Shown: piece by piece, positions 45,032 through 54,315 of the stretch
Position numbering within the stretch: position 1 is the stretch's first letter
Layout of the letters: each line of letters starts with the position of its first letter
Assembly (NCBI GenBank): GCA_937899625.1
Contig: CALCCB010000153.1
Location: forward strand, 1 to 58,307
Direction: 5' to 3'
Source of the DNA: an uncultured Bacteroidota bacterium
GTDB taxonomy: Bacteria > Bacteroidota > Bacteroidia > Flavobacteriales_D > Crocinitomicaceae
DNA length: 58,307 nt
Notes under the pieces: generated by a model
Databases searched by the model: none
The model's input: only the letters and a program-made list of their open reading frames with translations
What the model was told of the DNA's origin: nothing
Program-made: the position numbers and the translations under genes

Positions 45032-45665
45032 CTTTGGTTGAATTCAAATGCTTTACAATTGCCAGTGAGTTGACAAGATATTTTCTATTCGAATTTATCT
45101 CTTCGCAAACATAACGTTTTCTTCGTAAAGGACCTTTTTTAAAAGATTTTCCATTCACTTCGAAAATACTGTCAAAAGGAAGGTTTTCTAAAAGAACCGC
45201 ACCTTCAGGATGTTGGTCATAACGGTGGAGAATCCTGCTCAACTGATGATCTGTGCAAGAAGAAGCCTTTGTTTTTACCAGTGAATTTACTAACGCCTTT
45301 TCAATGTCAGAAGGTAATTTCCCAGAATTGATAACCGGAAGAAGTAAGGATCGATACTCATTTTTCCATTCCTCTCCGTGAGGCTTCACTTTCCATCCAA
45401 ATTTTTCATAAGTATTCAGGTGAGCAAATTCATGAAGTGTTGTAATTAAAAAGGAGTATTGATTCAGATTGCCGTTGACTGTAATTCGGTGTTTGTCGCC
45501 ATTCAACCCTGCACGAAAATCGCCAAGCTTTGTTGCCCTTGATTTCACGATCGAAAATCGGACTTTGGATGTAAAAAACAAGTCAGCTACATAACCAACA
45601 AATTCTTCAGGTAAGAACCGTGCAAAAGTACTTTTGATCTTTTCTTTTTTATCCTCCTGCTCCAC
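45024..45665 (-). CDS. SprT-like metalloprotease-fold protein
   Basis: 213-residue protein with a SprT-like zinc-binding site: HEFAH at residues 78-82 (TTLHEFAHLNTYEKFG) and a third His in KPHGEEW (H96). N-terminal part LPEEFVGYVADLFFTSKVRF fits SprT-like helices. The C-terminus has a basic region (KKGPLRRKRYVCEE). The GTG start at 45665 is used; no ATG fits. SprT-like domains are related to the DNA-protein crosslink protease Spartan, but bacterial function is unclear. It overlaps manC by 8 bp, with no known functional tie. Divergent from mlaE. Confidence 0.88.
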   Translation of the reverse strand: MEQEDKKEKIKSTFARFLPEEFVGYVADLFFTSKVRFSIVKSRATKLGDFRAGLNGDKHRITVNGNLNQYSFLITTLHEFAHLNTYEKFGWKVKPHGEEWKNEYRSLLLPVINSGKLPSDIEKALVNSLVKTKASSCTDHQLSRILHRYDQHPEGAVLLENLPFDSIFEVNGKSFKKGPLRRKRYVCEEINSNRKYLVNSLAIVKHLNSTKDE

Positions 45666-45744
45666 ACGATAAAATTAAATGAAAAACACTGATGTAACGC
45701 GAACATTTATCCACAGACGGAGACTCAAAAAAGAAAATAAGCAT

Positions 45745-45752
45745 TATTTTAG
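45745..45752 (+). promoter_or_regulatory. Candidate -7 element (TATTTTAG) for mlaE-mlaF
   Basis: TATTTTAG differs from TAnnTTTG at one base and ends five bases before the mlaE ATG. The same octamer lies upstream of the DUF5686 gene (54292-54299, minus strand). Confidence 0.35.
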
Positions 45753-45757
45753 CGACA

Positions 45758-46501
45758 ATGAAAATCCTAAGTAACGCAGGGAAGTACTTTATCATGTTAG
45801 GCGTGGTATTCAAACGACCAGAGAAATGGTCTGTTTTCAGAACAAGGATGTTTGATGAAGTACAGTTGATCGGAATCAACTCGATTTTCATTGTTGCCTT
45901 GATGTCTACTTTCATGGGGGGTGTTATCGCCCTTCAAACCGCATCAAACATGACCAGTCCTTGGCTTCCTGCTTATACGGTTGGTTATATTACTCAGTCA
46001 TCAACGATCCTGGAATTTTCGCCTACTATTATCTCGTTGATCCTTGCCGGTAAGGTTGGATCCAATATCGCTTCAGAAATTGGGACTATGCGAGTAACAG
46101 AGCAAATTGATGCCCTGGAAATTATGGGGGTGAATTCATTGAATTTTTTGGTACTGCCTAAGATCAGTGCTGCCATCTTTTTCTTCCCGGTTCTTATCGT
46201 CTTTTCAATGGCGCTAAGTATGGTGGGTGGATGGTTGGCATTAATGGCTTCTGGATTGATCACTACGGATACTTATGTTTTAGGAATTCGTTCATTTTTT
46301 GAAATGAAGCATGTGTGGTATGCTCTTACAAAAACGGTTGTTTTTGGATTTCTGATCGTATCAATTGCGTCATTTTACGGGTATTACACTAAAGGGGGAT
46401 CTCTTGATGTTGGTCGTTCTTCAACTCAAGCTGTTGTTAGTAGTTCAATCGCTATTCTGATAGCCAATTTCTTCCTGACCCAAATGATCTTATTGTCATG
46501 A
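45758..46501 (+). CDS. mlaE: MlaE-family ABC transporter permease
   Basis: 247-residue inner-membrane permease of the MlaE/YrbE family, part of a phospholipid transport system between the two membranes. It contains about five helices with LIGINSIFIVALMSTFMGGV, LILAGKVGSNIASEIGTMRVTEQIDALEIMGVN (the family's conserved E-x-G-T-M-R-V-T-E-Q-I-D-A-L), and VVSSSIAILIANFFLTQMIL at the end. mlaF follows with ATGA overlap. The MCE-domain partner MlaD is not in the window. Confidence 0.94.
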   Translation: MKILSNAGKYFIMLGVVFKRPEKWSVFRTRMFDEVQLIGINSIFIVALMSTFMGGVIALQTASNMTSPWLPAYTVGYITQSSTILEFSPTIISLILAGKVGSNIASEIGTMRVTEQIDALEIMGVNSLNFLVLPKISAAIFFFPVLIVFSMALSMVGGWLALMASGLITTDTYVLGIRSFFEMKHVWYALTKTVVFGFLIVSIASFYGYYTKGGSLDVGRSSTQAVVSSSIAILIANFFLTQMILLS

Positions 46502-47265
46502 TCAAAGTTGAAAATGTAAATAAATCATTCGGTGCTAATCATGTACTACATGATGTTTCCACAGAGTTTCAAAAAGGCAAGGTAAATCTTATCATTGGCC
46601 AATCGGGTTCGGGAAAGTCTGTTTTGGCGAAGTGTATTGTTGGACTGCATGAAGTAGATACAGGTGGAATCTTTTTCGACGATCGAAACTTTACTGAAAT
46701 GAATCGCGGACAAAGGACTGATGTTCGAAAGGAGATCGGGATGCTTTTTCAGGGCTCTGCGCTGTTTGATTCAATGACTGTTGAGCAAAATGTGATGTTT
46801 CCGTTGATGATGTTCACCAAAATGACCAAAAAGGAAATGCAGATGAGGGCTGATTTCTGTCTTGAACGAGTTAATCTTGCAGGTAGAAATAAATTACTTC
46901 CCTCTGAATGTAGTGGTGGTATGCAGAAGCGTATTGGTATTGCTAGAGCGATCTCAATGAATCCGAAGTACCTTTTTTGTGATGAACCGAATTCAGGACT
47001 TGATCCGATGACAGCAATTTTGATCGATGGGTTGATCAAAGAGATTACCTATGAATATGAGATCACTACTGTTGTTATTACGCATGATATGAATTCTGTG
47101 ATCGAGATCGGTGATAATGTGATCTTCATTCACAAAGGTCAAAATTGGTGGCAAGGAGACAGAAAATCCATCATTACTACTGAAAATAAAGAGATATTGG
47201 AGTTTGTATATGCCTCTGAATTCATGAAGGAGATCAGAGCGTCAATGCAACAAGCTCTTGGTTAA
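46498..47265 (+). CDS. mlaF: MlaF-family ABC transporter ATPase
   Basis: 255-residue ATP-binding subunit for the MlaE permease. Motifs: Walker A IIGQSGSGKSVLAKC, Q-loop region MLFQGSALFDSMTV, signature CSGGMQKRIGIARA, Walker B YLFCDEPNSGLDPMTA, and switch His in TTVVITHDMNSV. It powers movement of phospholipids across the periplasm, with direction debated for the Mla family. It ends in a TTAA palindrome shared with the convergent rmuC stop. Confidence 0.95.
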   Translation: MIKVENVNKSFGANHVLHDVSTEFQKGKVNLIIGQSGSGKSVLAKCIVGLHEVDTGGIFFDDRNFTEMNRGQRTDVRKEIGMLFQGSALFDSMTVEQNVMFPLMMFTKMTKKEMQMRADFCLERVNLAGRNKLLPSECSGGMQKRIGIARAISMNPKYLFCDEPNSGLDPMTAILIDGLIKEITYEYEITTVVITHDMNSVIEIGDNVIFIHKGQNWWQGDRKSIITTENKEILEFVYASEFMKEIRASMQQALG

Positions 47266-48530
47266 TCAGTAAGATCAGATTCAACGTCCTGATCTTCGTC
47301 TTCCAGTAATTTTTTGTCGATCTGTTTTTTTGCTTTGGCTCCCATGACCTTTAGCTTTTCTGCACTTCTCATCAGATTTCCACTTCCAATCGAAAGTTTG
47401 TTCATGGCTTGATCGTAAGCAAGCATTGCATCCTTTTGTTTTGAGCCAATTTTTTCCATGTCTGAAACGAATCCCACGAACTTATCATATAACCTTCCTG
47501 CTTGGTCGGCAATTTCGATGGCATTTTTATTTTGTCTCTCCTGTTTCCAAATAGACCCTACCGTTTTAAGGGTAGCCAAAAGCGTTGAGGGTGTTACCAA
47601 AACGACTCTCTTTTCCCAGGCTTGCTGATAAATATTGGGTTCTTCCTTGATCGCTAGAGCAAAGGAGGATTCTAAAGGAATAAACATTAGAACAAAATCA
47701 GGGGAAGTTATCCCAGGCAAATGAGAATAATCTTTTTCTCCCAGGATTTTAATGTGTGTTTTAATGGAAAGCAAATGATCAGATAATGCTCTTTTCTTGA
47801 TCTCATCATCATCTGCATTGATATATTGCTCAAACGCTTTAAGAGAGACCTTTGAATCAATTACGATATGTTTCTCATCCGGTAACTGAATGATAACATC
47901 TGGTCTGAGTAAATTACCGTCAGCATCCCTGAAACTATTCTGAATGAAATATTCTCTGTTTTTTTCAAGTCCACTTGTTTCAAGAATTCTTTCCAAAGCA
48001 AGTTCACCCCAATCACCCTGAACCTTTTGTTCTCCTTTTAAAGCATCAACGAGATTCTGAGCTGTATTGTGCATTTTTGAATGCTGTTCTGTTAATGATT
48101 TGATCGTGGAACTCATCGAAGCAAATCGCTCAATGTCTTGCTTATTGGCCTCTCTAACTTCTTTTTCAAAGGATGCAATTCTTTCTTTTAGGGGATCTAA
48201 AAGAGCATTTAATTTCTGTTCGTTTTCGTTTTTCAAAACCGTTGCACCCTGATTTACCAGGTCCTTTCCTAATAACTCGAGCTGAATTCTCAACTCTTTT
48301 TGCTTTTCTTCAGAATACCTTTTTTCAGTTTCCAGGATCTCAGAAAGAGATTCATTCCTTGACTCTAGAGCAATAACTCTTGATTTAAGTTCTTCGGTTT
48401 CCTTGAGCCATCGAATTTCGTTGGAAGAAGCTTCAAATTGAGCATTCCTTAATTTTTTATTTTCCGTGAACAGCAATATAAATCCAATGCCCAGAAGCAG
48501 AGATAATGCAATAAGTAAAATTTCAAGCAT
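47262..48530 (-). CDS. rmuC: DNA recombination protein RmuC
   Basis: 422-residue RmuC-family protein. An N-terminal membrane-spanning helix (MLEILLIALSLLLGIGFILL) is followed by a coiled coil (about residues 30-150, heptad-like E/L/K-rich). The conserved RmuC domain comes next: QGDWGELALERILETSGL, RPDVIIQLPDEKHIVIDSKV, SLKAFEQYI, FVLMFIPLESSFALAI, VLVTPSTLLATLKTV. In E. coli RmuC limits inversions at short inverted repeats and has a nuclease-like fold. It lies 2 bp after the BamA/TamA-family gene, on the same transcript. Confidence 0.95.
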   Translation of the reverse strand: MLEILLIALSLLLGIGFILLFTENKKLRNAQFEASSNEIRWLKETEELKSRVIALESRNESLSEILETEKRYSEEKQKELRIQLELLGKDLVNQGATVLKNENEQKLNALLDPLKERIASFEKEVREANKQDIERFASMSSTIKSLTEQHSKMHNTAQNLVDALKGEQKVQGDWGELALERILETSGLEKNREYFIQNSFRDADGNLLRPDVIIQLPDEKHIVIDSKVSLKAFEQYINADDDEIKKRALSDHLLSIKTHIKILGEKDYSHLPGITSPDFVLMFIPLESSFALAIKEEPNIYQQAWEKRVVLVTPSTLLATLKTVGSIWKQERQNKNAIEIADQAGRLYDKFVGFVSDMEKIGSKQKDAMLAYDQAMNKLSIGSGNLMRSAEKLKVMGAKAKKQIDKKLLEDEDQDVESDLTD

Positions 48531-48532
48531 AA

Positions 48533-50173
48533 TTAAAAGTAAGCAATATATCCAAAATGTATTTTACCATCCTTTAGTAAAATTGGATTTGTGAATTGTT
48601 TCCCCAGTGCATAGGTGATCACAAACGATCCGATTTTAGTTCCGAACGAAATCCCGCCACCAAAGCCAAAAGGATGATCTTGAAGATAAGAAATCGAATT
48701 TTTCTCATAAAACCCTTGATCGTAAAATACAAAGAGGTTCGAGTTACGGTCCAAAATAAAACGGTACTCAAACGTTAAGATACTAAAGGTAGATGCATAG
48801 ATCTCTTGCTCGTTGAATCCTCTTAATGATGTAAGTCCACCAATGCGACTTAGCTCATTGAAGTATATAGAAGGTGTATAATAGGTTTCAGTTTGAATCC
48901 CAAATTTCAAGACATTTCTTTTGGTAAAGGGTAAATAGTAATTCAATACGAATGAACCACCGAAAGTAGATGTTTTAATAAACTGACTTGTATCGCTGTT
49001 CCTCGATCTTCTGGACCCAGAATAACCGCTAAAATAGTATTCGATTCCTCGTGTTGGGTTAGGTATATAATCAAGTTTTTTGTGTTCGAATCCAATGCCG
49101 TAATTACTCATTTTGATATCGCCCAGATCATTGCTCTGTGTACTCGAATTCAATCGATTTGAGTTTTGATTCCGATAAAACACATTGATAATATTACCAT
49201 TGGACATTGAATACTGAACCCCTAATGATGACTTAACTTCCAGAAAAGTGGAATCTTTTTTGAAAAGGTCTAGGTTCAAGTTTACTCCAAAAGGTGATTT
49301 AAATAAAAAAGGATAATTCAAAGAAACATTTAATAGAGGCGACTGAGGTTGAATGCTTCTCCATTTGAGTTTTATTGATTCCCCTCTTTTTAAAACGTTG
49401 GTTAGCTTTAAGCTGAGATCTCCGGAAAGATAATACCTGTTAAGTGTTGGGTCCGTTTGAAGACCAAGGAGTCCGTTTGCACTGCTGATCGGCAATGATC
49501 GTAAATATAAATACAACTCGACTCCATCATCCGTAAACAACACTTCGAATGGTTTGATCTCTTCGATATAAGGGGTTTGGGCAATCTTTTTTGAAAGATC
49601 CATAATGGAAATTTCAGAGTAGTGACTCCCTGGTTTTATTTGAGTGATCGACTGAACAAGTTGAGATGAGATCGAGGAATCCCCTTTGACAATTACTTCT
49701 TTCCATTTGTAATAGGTCCCTTTTTCGACAGAAAGCTCAGCATTAATGCGGTTATTATCAATTTGAATGTTTTTGAGTGTAACATTTGCAAATGGATATC
49801 CGGTATTGAGTGCTTTGTTTAGTTCTTTTTGTACAAGGTTCGATAGATCATTCGGAGACAATTTTAAACCTCCTTTCGAAAAAGGAACGATCAAATTTAT
49901 TTCTTCGAACGATTCCCCCGTTGTAAAGTAGACATACACTTCACGATCTTTCCAATTGATAGAATCAAGAGAAGCAAGAAAAAATCCTTTTTCAATCAGT
50001 TGATTTTGATACGACCTCACCACATTAAGAGCATCAATTGAATCTTTAACTTCATTACTTTTCGTTTTTACGGCATGTTGATAACTCACTGTTTCTATAT
50101 AAACAGATAGCTTTTTCTGTCCATAGATTAGGTGGAGGGAAAAAGTTAGGATCAATAGTGTTAACAGGCGCAT
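48533..50173 (-). CDS. BamA/TamA-family outer-membrane protein (POTRA plus barrel)
   Basis: 546-residue Omp85-superfamily-like protein. Start ATG 50173 (MRLLTLLILTFSLHLIYGQ) gives the signal peptide; the frame extends to a TTG at 50182. Residues about 60-220 look like POTRA repeats (beta-alpha pattern: GYPFANVTLKNIQIDNN, SVEKGTYYKWKEVIVKGDS). The C-terminal 300 residues form a barrel with GGLTSLRGFNEQEIYA (the GxxxxRGF type loop motif) and RFILDRNSNLFVFYDQG, ending FGYIAYF with terminal Phe. It is shorter than BamA (about 800) and lacks enough POTRA domains, so it is more TamA-like. Substrates are unknown. Upstream of rmuC. Confidence 0.85.
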   Translation of the reverse strand: MRLLTLLILTFSLHLIYGQKKLSVYIETVSYQHAVKTKSNEVKDSIDALNVVRSYQNQLIEKGFFLASLDSINWKDREVYVYFTTGESFEEINLIVPFSKGGLKLSPNDLSNLVQKELNKALNTGYPFANVTLKNIQIDNNRINAELSVEKGTYYKWKEVIVKGDSSISSQLVQSITQIKPGSHYSEISIMDLSKKIAQTPYIEEIKPFEVLFTDDGVELYLYLRSLPISSANGLLGLQTDPTLNRYYLSGDLSLKLTNVLKRGESIKLKWRSIQPQSPLLNVSLNYPFLFKSPFGVNLNLDLFKKDSTFLEVKSSLGVQYSMSNGNIINVFYRNQNSNRLNSSTQSNDLGDIKMSNYGIGFEHKKLDYIPNPTRGIEYYFSGYSGSRRSRNSDTSQFIKTSTFGGSFVLNYYLPFTKRNVLKFGIQTETYYTPSIYFNELSRIGGLTSLRGFNEQEIYASTFSILTFEYRFILDRNSNLFVFYDQGFYEKNSISYLQDHPFGFGGGISFGTKIGSFVITYALGKQFTNPILLKDGKIHFGYIAYF

Positions 50174-50263
50174 TTTATTCAAAACGTTGTAAAATTGATG
50201 ATATTTTAACTGATTAAGAACACATTGTGGATAATATTTTTAGGTTAAACACTTGAGAATATG

Positions 50264-50271
50264 TAAATTCG
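50264..50271 (+). promoter_or_regulatory. Candidate -7 element (TAAATTCG) for the 46-residue lipoprotein
   Basis: TAAATTCG within the 11-mer TGTAAATTCGT that is also found before recQ (55238-55248). It is 44 bp before the ATG. One base from the TAnnTTTG consensus. Confidence 0.35.
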
Positions 50272-50315
50272 TCACTACGTTAAGATCCTTATTTAACTAA
50301 AAACCAAACAATCAA

Positions 50316-50456
50316 ATGAAGAAACTAGTGACCTTGGTACTTGTTGGGATGGTTACGGCATTCGCATTTACTGCATGCAAATCATCGAAGGGAGGACATT
50401 GTGATGCTTACGGAAGTGTAGATCAGATTGAAAATTCAGATCTTGCTGCGAAATAA
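50316..50456 (+). CDS. Very small lipoprotein (46 residues)
   Basis: Short gene with ATG at 50316 and TAA at 50454. The N-terminus MKKLVTLVLVGMVTAFAFTA ends with a lipobox FTAC (Cys21), giving a mature peptide of 26 residues: KSSKGGHCDAYGSVDQIENS and then a short acidic/alanine tail (DLAAK). The second cysteine (Cys29) sits in a GGHCDAYG stretch. I recall similar tiny lipoproteins in other Bacteroidota but cannot name a family. A perfect terminator hairpin starts 23 bp after the stop, and a promoter-like octamer lies upstream, so this is a complete transcription unit. Function unknown; an abundant outer-membrane lipoprotein is conceivable. Confidence 0.85.
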   Translation: MKKLVTLVLVGMVTAFAFTACKSSKGGHCDAYGSVDQIENSDLAAK

Positions 50457-50478
50457 GTAGGGTTCCCCAAGAAATTTC

Positions 50479-50506
50479 AAGGTCATCAATTTGATGACCT
50501 TTTTCT
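50479..50506 (+). terminator. Terminator after the small lipoprotein
   Basis: AAGGTCATCAA (50479-50489) pairs with TTGATGACCTT (50491-50501) followed by TTTC. A near-palindromic 11-bp arm; effective loop of about 5 nt. Confidence 0.9.
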
Positions 50507-50527
50507 TTGTTACAAACTTTTATTGAA

Positions 50528-51013
50528 TTACTCCTTGTCTACAATCGTATGACTGATATTTACAGCATACGTAGAGGGGAATTTAGGTACAAGGACGTAG
50601 TTCTCAGTGTAACGTTCTTCTTTGCAATTATCACATTGAGTAACCTTCAGTGTATAGGTCACTGTTTGAGCCCCATGATCAATGACTACATTTCTTTCAA
50701 ATGAAGCATTACATTTTGCTTTTACAGGATTGGCAAGTACAGTATGAGAATTCCAGTTAACCGGCGTTTTAGCACCACCATTAATTGAAACTTGGAATTT
50801 ATTTGAATAATAAGGATTAGGGTTTATTCCATCAAAAACATAATTCCCACCGGTATTAAGGGTCATGTATCCTGATTTTGGATACAAAACAAAATCTTCA
50901 ACTATATCACCAGAATTCACATCAACCGCATCCACCTTACATTTTTTACAAGAAGTAGAAACAAAGATTGGAGCTAAAAGCAACAGAACAAAAAGTATAC
51001 GTAGGTTTTTCAT
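50528..51013 (-). CDS. Cysteine-rich hypothetical lipoprotein
   Basis: 161-residue lipoprotein, not recognised. The signal MKNLRILFVLLLLAPIFVSTSC ends with lipobox STSC (Cys22). The mature part has CKKCKVDAVDV right after the anchor, and a later CDNCKEERYTE with another CxxC, plus a single Cys (KAKCNASFERN). Two CxxC pairs suggest disulfides or metal binding but there is no match. Otherwise beta-rich (TYTLKVTQC, NKFQVSINGGAKT). It faces the small lipoprotein gene tail to tail. Confidence 0.68.
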   Translation of the reverse strand: MKNLRILFVLLLLAPIFVSTSCKKCKVDAVDVNSGDIVEDFVLYPKSGYMTLNTGGNYVFDGINPNPYYSNKFQVSINGGAKTPVNWNSHTVLANPVKAKCNASFERNVVIDHGAQTVTYTLKVTQCDNCKEERYTENYVLVPKFPSTYAVNISHTIVDKE

Positions 51014-51085
51014 AATTCTTCAAATAGTTGGTTTCAAGTATGATTCCGGGCTGAAAATTACGAAATATCGATGATAAACTAAAAA

Positions 51086-51814
51086 TTATTTTTTTCTAAG
51101 TTCGAAGTTTTGTCCCAGGTAAACGCGTCTTACCTGCTCATCAGCAGCCAGGTCTTCAGCTGTACCGGATTTTAAAATCCCTCCTTCAAATAAGAGATAT
51201 GCTCTGTCGGTGATGGATAAGGTTTCTTGGACATTGTGGTCAGTGATCAGGATTCCAATGTTCCTTTTTCTAAGATCAGCAACAATTCCCTGAATGTCTT
51301 CAACGGCAATAGGGTCTACTCCTGCAAAAGGCTCATCAAGCAAAACAAATTTTGGATCTGTCGCAAGGGCACGTGCAATTTCGGTTCTTCTTTTTTCGCC
51401 ACCGGAAAGTCTGTTCCCCAGATTTTTTCGAACGTGAGTGAGACTGAATTCCTCCAATAAGCTCTCCAGTTTCTCTTTACGTTGTACTTTATTTAGATCC
51501 GTCATTTCGAGAATAGCCATTATGTTATCCTCAACACTTAGCTTTCTGAAAACGGAAACTTCCTGGGGTAGATAGCCTATCCCCAGCTGGGAGCGCTTGT
51601 ACATTGGATAGTTTGTGATATCTGTATCATCAAGATACACCGTTCCGGAATCAGGTTTCACAAGCCCAACGATCATATAAAAGGAGGTAGTCTTACCAGC
51701 TCCATTGGGACCTAATAATCCTACGATCTCGCCTTGATTGACCTCAATGGAAACGCCTTTTACAACATCTCGTCCTTTGTAGGTCTTTTTGATATGATCT
51801 GTATGCAGTTTCAA
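51086..51814 (-). CDS. lptB: LPS export ABC transporter ATPase LptB
   Basis: Cytoplasmic ATPase powering lipopolysaccharide extraction and transport to the outer membrane. I choose a TTG start at 51814 ([20 protein letters not shown]), since the frame up to 51859 overlaps the upstream gene and encodes unrelated sequence. The 242-residue product has Walker [20 protein letters not shown]-loop [14 protein letters not shown], signature [15 protein letters not shown], Walker [19 protein letters not shown], and H-loop [11 protein letters not shown]. Motifs [10 protein letters not shown] and GVDPIAV are typical of LptB. It starts 10 bp after the DUF5686 gene stop. The permease partners LptF/G are elsewhere. 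Confidence 0.93.
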   Translation of the reverse strand: MKLHTDHIKKTYKGRDVVKGVSIEVNQGEIVGLLGPNGAGKTTSFYMIVGLVKPDSGTVYLDDTDITNYPMYKRSQLGIGYLPQEVSVFRKLSVEDNIMAILEMTDLNKVQRKEKLESLLEEFSLTHVRKNLGNRLSGGEKRRTEIARALATDPKFVLLDEPFAGVDPIAVEDIQGIVADLRKRNIGILITDHNVQETLSITDRAYLLFEGGILKSGTAEDLAADEQVRRVYLGQNFELRKK

Positions 51815-51824
51815 CTCAGTAAAA

Positions 51825-54284
51825 TTAAAAAGTAAATGCAAATCGAGCCCGAACTCCAAAAGGACTCATGCCCTGATCAAGATGTGTGATGCGATACACA
51901 AGATCAACCCTGAAAACTTTGAATATATTTTCAATTCCCACTGATGCTTCAGCATATGGAATTTTCCCGAATTGTTTTGTGTTTGATGGTAATAGCATCT
52001 CTCTGATGTTTTTATCTGATATTGATCCGTATGTAAATCTTCCCACCGTTACCAATCGCCATTTTAATTTCTTAATTAAAGGCATTCGGTCAAACAACAA
52101 ACCTTCCCAGTGGTTTTCAATAAGCCCCCCAATATATCGGTCTGAGATAAACTCAAAAAAGTTCAATTTATTGAATGTCGAAGTCAATAACCAATACGAT
52201 TGATTTCCTTCATGAACTTTCAAGAATGGATAAGCCACTGATCCGAATACATAACCTGCATTGATCCCATAGCGGATTCTTCCAAGAGGGCCAATAGTTT
52301 TGTAATGCTCCATCGAAAACTCGATCTTCTGATAGTCATACATTCCGCCCCAAAGTCCTTTAACTCCAAAAATACCTTGAATCGAAAAAATTGGAAACCT
52401 GGATCGGATCGTTGAACGGTCAAATGCCCCTCCTATGAACTCCTCATCCTTAGCCCATCTGAATCGAGCAATAAATTCTGTCGTCGTAATGGACCGCAAT
52501 GTATCATGAGCCAAAGCATCATCAGTGGGTCTTAAGTATAAATAGTCACCTAGAGGTACATAGTTTTTCCATTCGAATCCACCGAAAAGAATGAAGTCTT
52601 TTTTAATATCTTTTTCCAGGTTGATCCCAATTCGGTCGACCATAGTTAACTTGTCAAGTGGTGCATTTCTGAGAATAGTTCCGAATGAGGAACCTACATC
52701 TGCGGCGGTAGGAGATTGCCCGATCTGTTCAATGTCAAAGTTGTAATATGCGATCAGCATCCCTCTTTTCTTTGGAGTAATATTGTACCTTATTTTGGCT
52801 CCGTATTTAAATCGTTCGTCACCAATACCATAAGCTATTTTTCCGCCGAGCTCTAGTCTTCGGCTAAAATTATTGGAGGTGCGTAAGGCGAGAGCTCCTC
52901 TGAATTTTTCAATTGGATTGGTGCTCATTAGTGCGTATGCGTTCCCGATCTCGATCTTTCCAAAGATCCAGTAGCCGGTGGTCGCAAAATAGGTAAGCTT
53001 GGTAAGTGTTTTGAATAGGGGAATATTTTGAAGTGAGTCGATCATCTCCCGTATTCCTTCTTCCTGGTTATTTAACGAGACGTGCCTGTGGGTACTCCAA
53101 TAAAAATCATCTCTCCTTTTGGCGCTGTCCAGTATCTCCACAGTATTATCGGATCTATAAAATTCATCAGGACGCTTTTCATTGATCACGAAGTACTTTC
53201 TTGAAGAAAGCTTTCGTGCAAAAAATCCATAGATCCCTGTATTTTTCGTGATCTTGACATCTGCAATAACTTTTTCAGTGACTAGCATCCACACCTCAGG
53301 AGCGACCATTTCAAAATAATGCTCAAAATACAGATCTTGTATATAATTGATATTCGCCCATGGACTGATATTCCCTTTGATTTGCTTAACCGCATATGTC
53401 GTATCGTGGATCCACATTTCACCTTCAAAGGTCATATCTCCTGTTCTTTTTGGAGTAAAACGCAGTTTATAACACCATTGATTGCCAATGAAGGTTGAGT
53501 CTTCCAGGTAAAATTTATAATAATTTCTAGCTACGGTGGAAATAGGGCTTACAAATGATCTATTGAATAAGTTGATATTATTGTCATAGACATTCATATC
53601 AAGGTACATGTCTCCTAGTAGCTGACTTACCTGTAAATTCTCGATACCCGTGATATGATTCGCTTTAACGACTTCCTTTTTTCGTTTAGGATTATTAGTG
53701 AAATAAAAATCTGAAATGGTTTCGCTGAGCATTGCAGGTAAATAGCTTTTTCCATTATCGGCTGAATCCAAATAATTCATGACAAGATCGAGTTTTTTCA
53801 CGATCCCCATTTCGGTGAATTTTTCTCCTATGTTGTTTAGGTCAAGTTGTATTTTGTTGTACAACTCATATTCAAATGAATTCAGCTTTTCACGATTATT
53901 GATGTCTTTGTGAGCAACCACTTTTTTATGAAGAATCGTTGAAGGGAATTCGTCAGGTGCTCTAACCACTACTTCCTCAAAATCCGTTGAAAGGATGGAT
54001 AAAGAAATGTTTATTTCTTGTTCTTTGTCCTTTTGAATCTTTTTACGTTGAGATAAATACCCCGAAAAACTGAATTGAATTGAATCAGTTGCGTAGTAGG
54101 TTTCTATGCGATACTTCCCTAGCGTATCTGTGAGAACTCCTATTTTGGAATCTAAAAACTGGACCTTAACAAAAGGCATAGGTTCTCCGGTTTCGGCATC
54201 CTTAACAATACCGAAAACTTTTGTCTGTTGACCATAGATTTGGGACAGAAAAAGCAGAAAGAATATGGAGAGTAGTTTTTTCAA
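51825..54284 (-). CDS. DUF5686 and carboxypeptidase-regulatory-like outer-membrane protein
   Basis: 819-residue envelope protein. It starts with TTG at 54284 and an immediate signal peptide ([20 protein letters not shown]). Residues 21-110 are a carboxypeptidase-regulatory-like beta-sandwich ([31 protein letters not shown]). A DUF5686 region follows ([51 protein letters not shown]), then a long strand-rich part (about 480-819) with barrel-like pattern ending VRARFAFTF, consistent with the outer membrane. The Bacteroidota family has unknown function. Neighbour of lptB. Confidence 0.9.
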   Translation of the reverse strand: MKKLLSIFFLLFLSQIYGQQTKVFGIVKDAETGEPMPFVKVQFLDSKIGVLTDTLGKYRIETYYATDSIQFSFSGYLSQRKKIQKDKEQEINISLSILSTDFEEVVVRAPDEFPSTILHKKVVAHKDINNREKLNSFEYELYNKIQLDLNNIGEKFTEMGIVKKLDLVMNYLDSADNGKSYLPAMLSETISDFYFTNNPKRKKEVVKANHITGIENLQVSQLLGDMYLDMNVYDNNINLFNRSFVSPISTVARNYYKFYLEDSTFIGNQWCYKLRFTPKRTGDMTFEGEMWIHDTTYAVKQIKGNISPWANINYIQDLYFEHYFEMVAPEVWMLVTEKVIADVKITKNTGIYGFFARKLSSRKYFVINEKRPDEFYRSDNTVEILDSAKRRDDFYWSTHRHVSLNNQEEGIREMIDSLQNIPLFKTLTKLTYFATTGYWIFGKIEIGNAYALMSTNPIEKFRGALALRTSNNFSRRLELGGKIAYGIGDERFKYGAKIRYNITPKKRGMLIAYYNFDIEQIGQSPTAADVGSSFGTILRNAPLDKLTMVDRIGINLEKDIKKDFILFGGFEWKNYVPLGDYLYLRPTDDALAHDTLRSITTTEFIARFRWAKDEEFIGGAFDRSTIRSRFPIFSIQGIFGVKGLWGGMYDYQKIEFSMEHYKTIGPLGRIRYGINAGYVFGSVAYPFLKVHEGNQSYWLLTSTFNKLNFFEFISDRYIGGLIENHWEGLLFDRMPLIKKLKWRLVTVGRFTYGSISDKNIREMLLPSNTKQFGKIPYAEASVGIENIFKVFRVDLVYRITHLDQGMSPFGVRARFAFTF

Positions 54285-54291
54285 GTTTTCG

Positions 54292-54299
54292 CTAAAATA
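54292..54299 (-). promoter_or_regulatory. Candidate -7 element (TATTTTAG) for the DUF5686-lptB pair
   Basis: Minus strand TATTTTAGCGA is followed seven bases after the octamer by the TTG start of the DUF5686 gene. The octamer is identical to the one before mlaE. Confidence 0.35.
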
Positions 54300-54315
54300 A
54301 ACTACATAGATTGAA

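Noticed and set aside
51815-51859. LptB extension starting at 51859
   Set aside because: It overlaps the end of the DUF5686 gene and encodes sequence unlike LptB; homology starts at the TTG at 51814.
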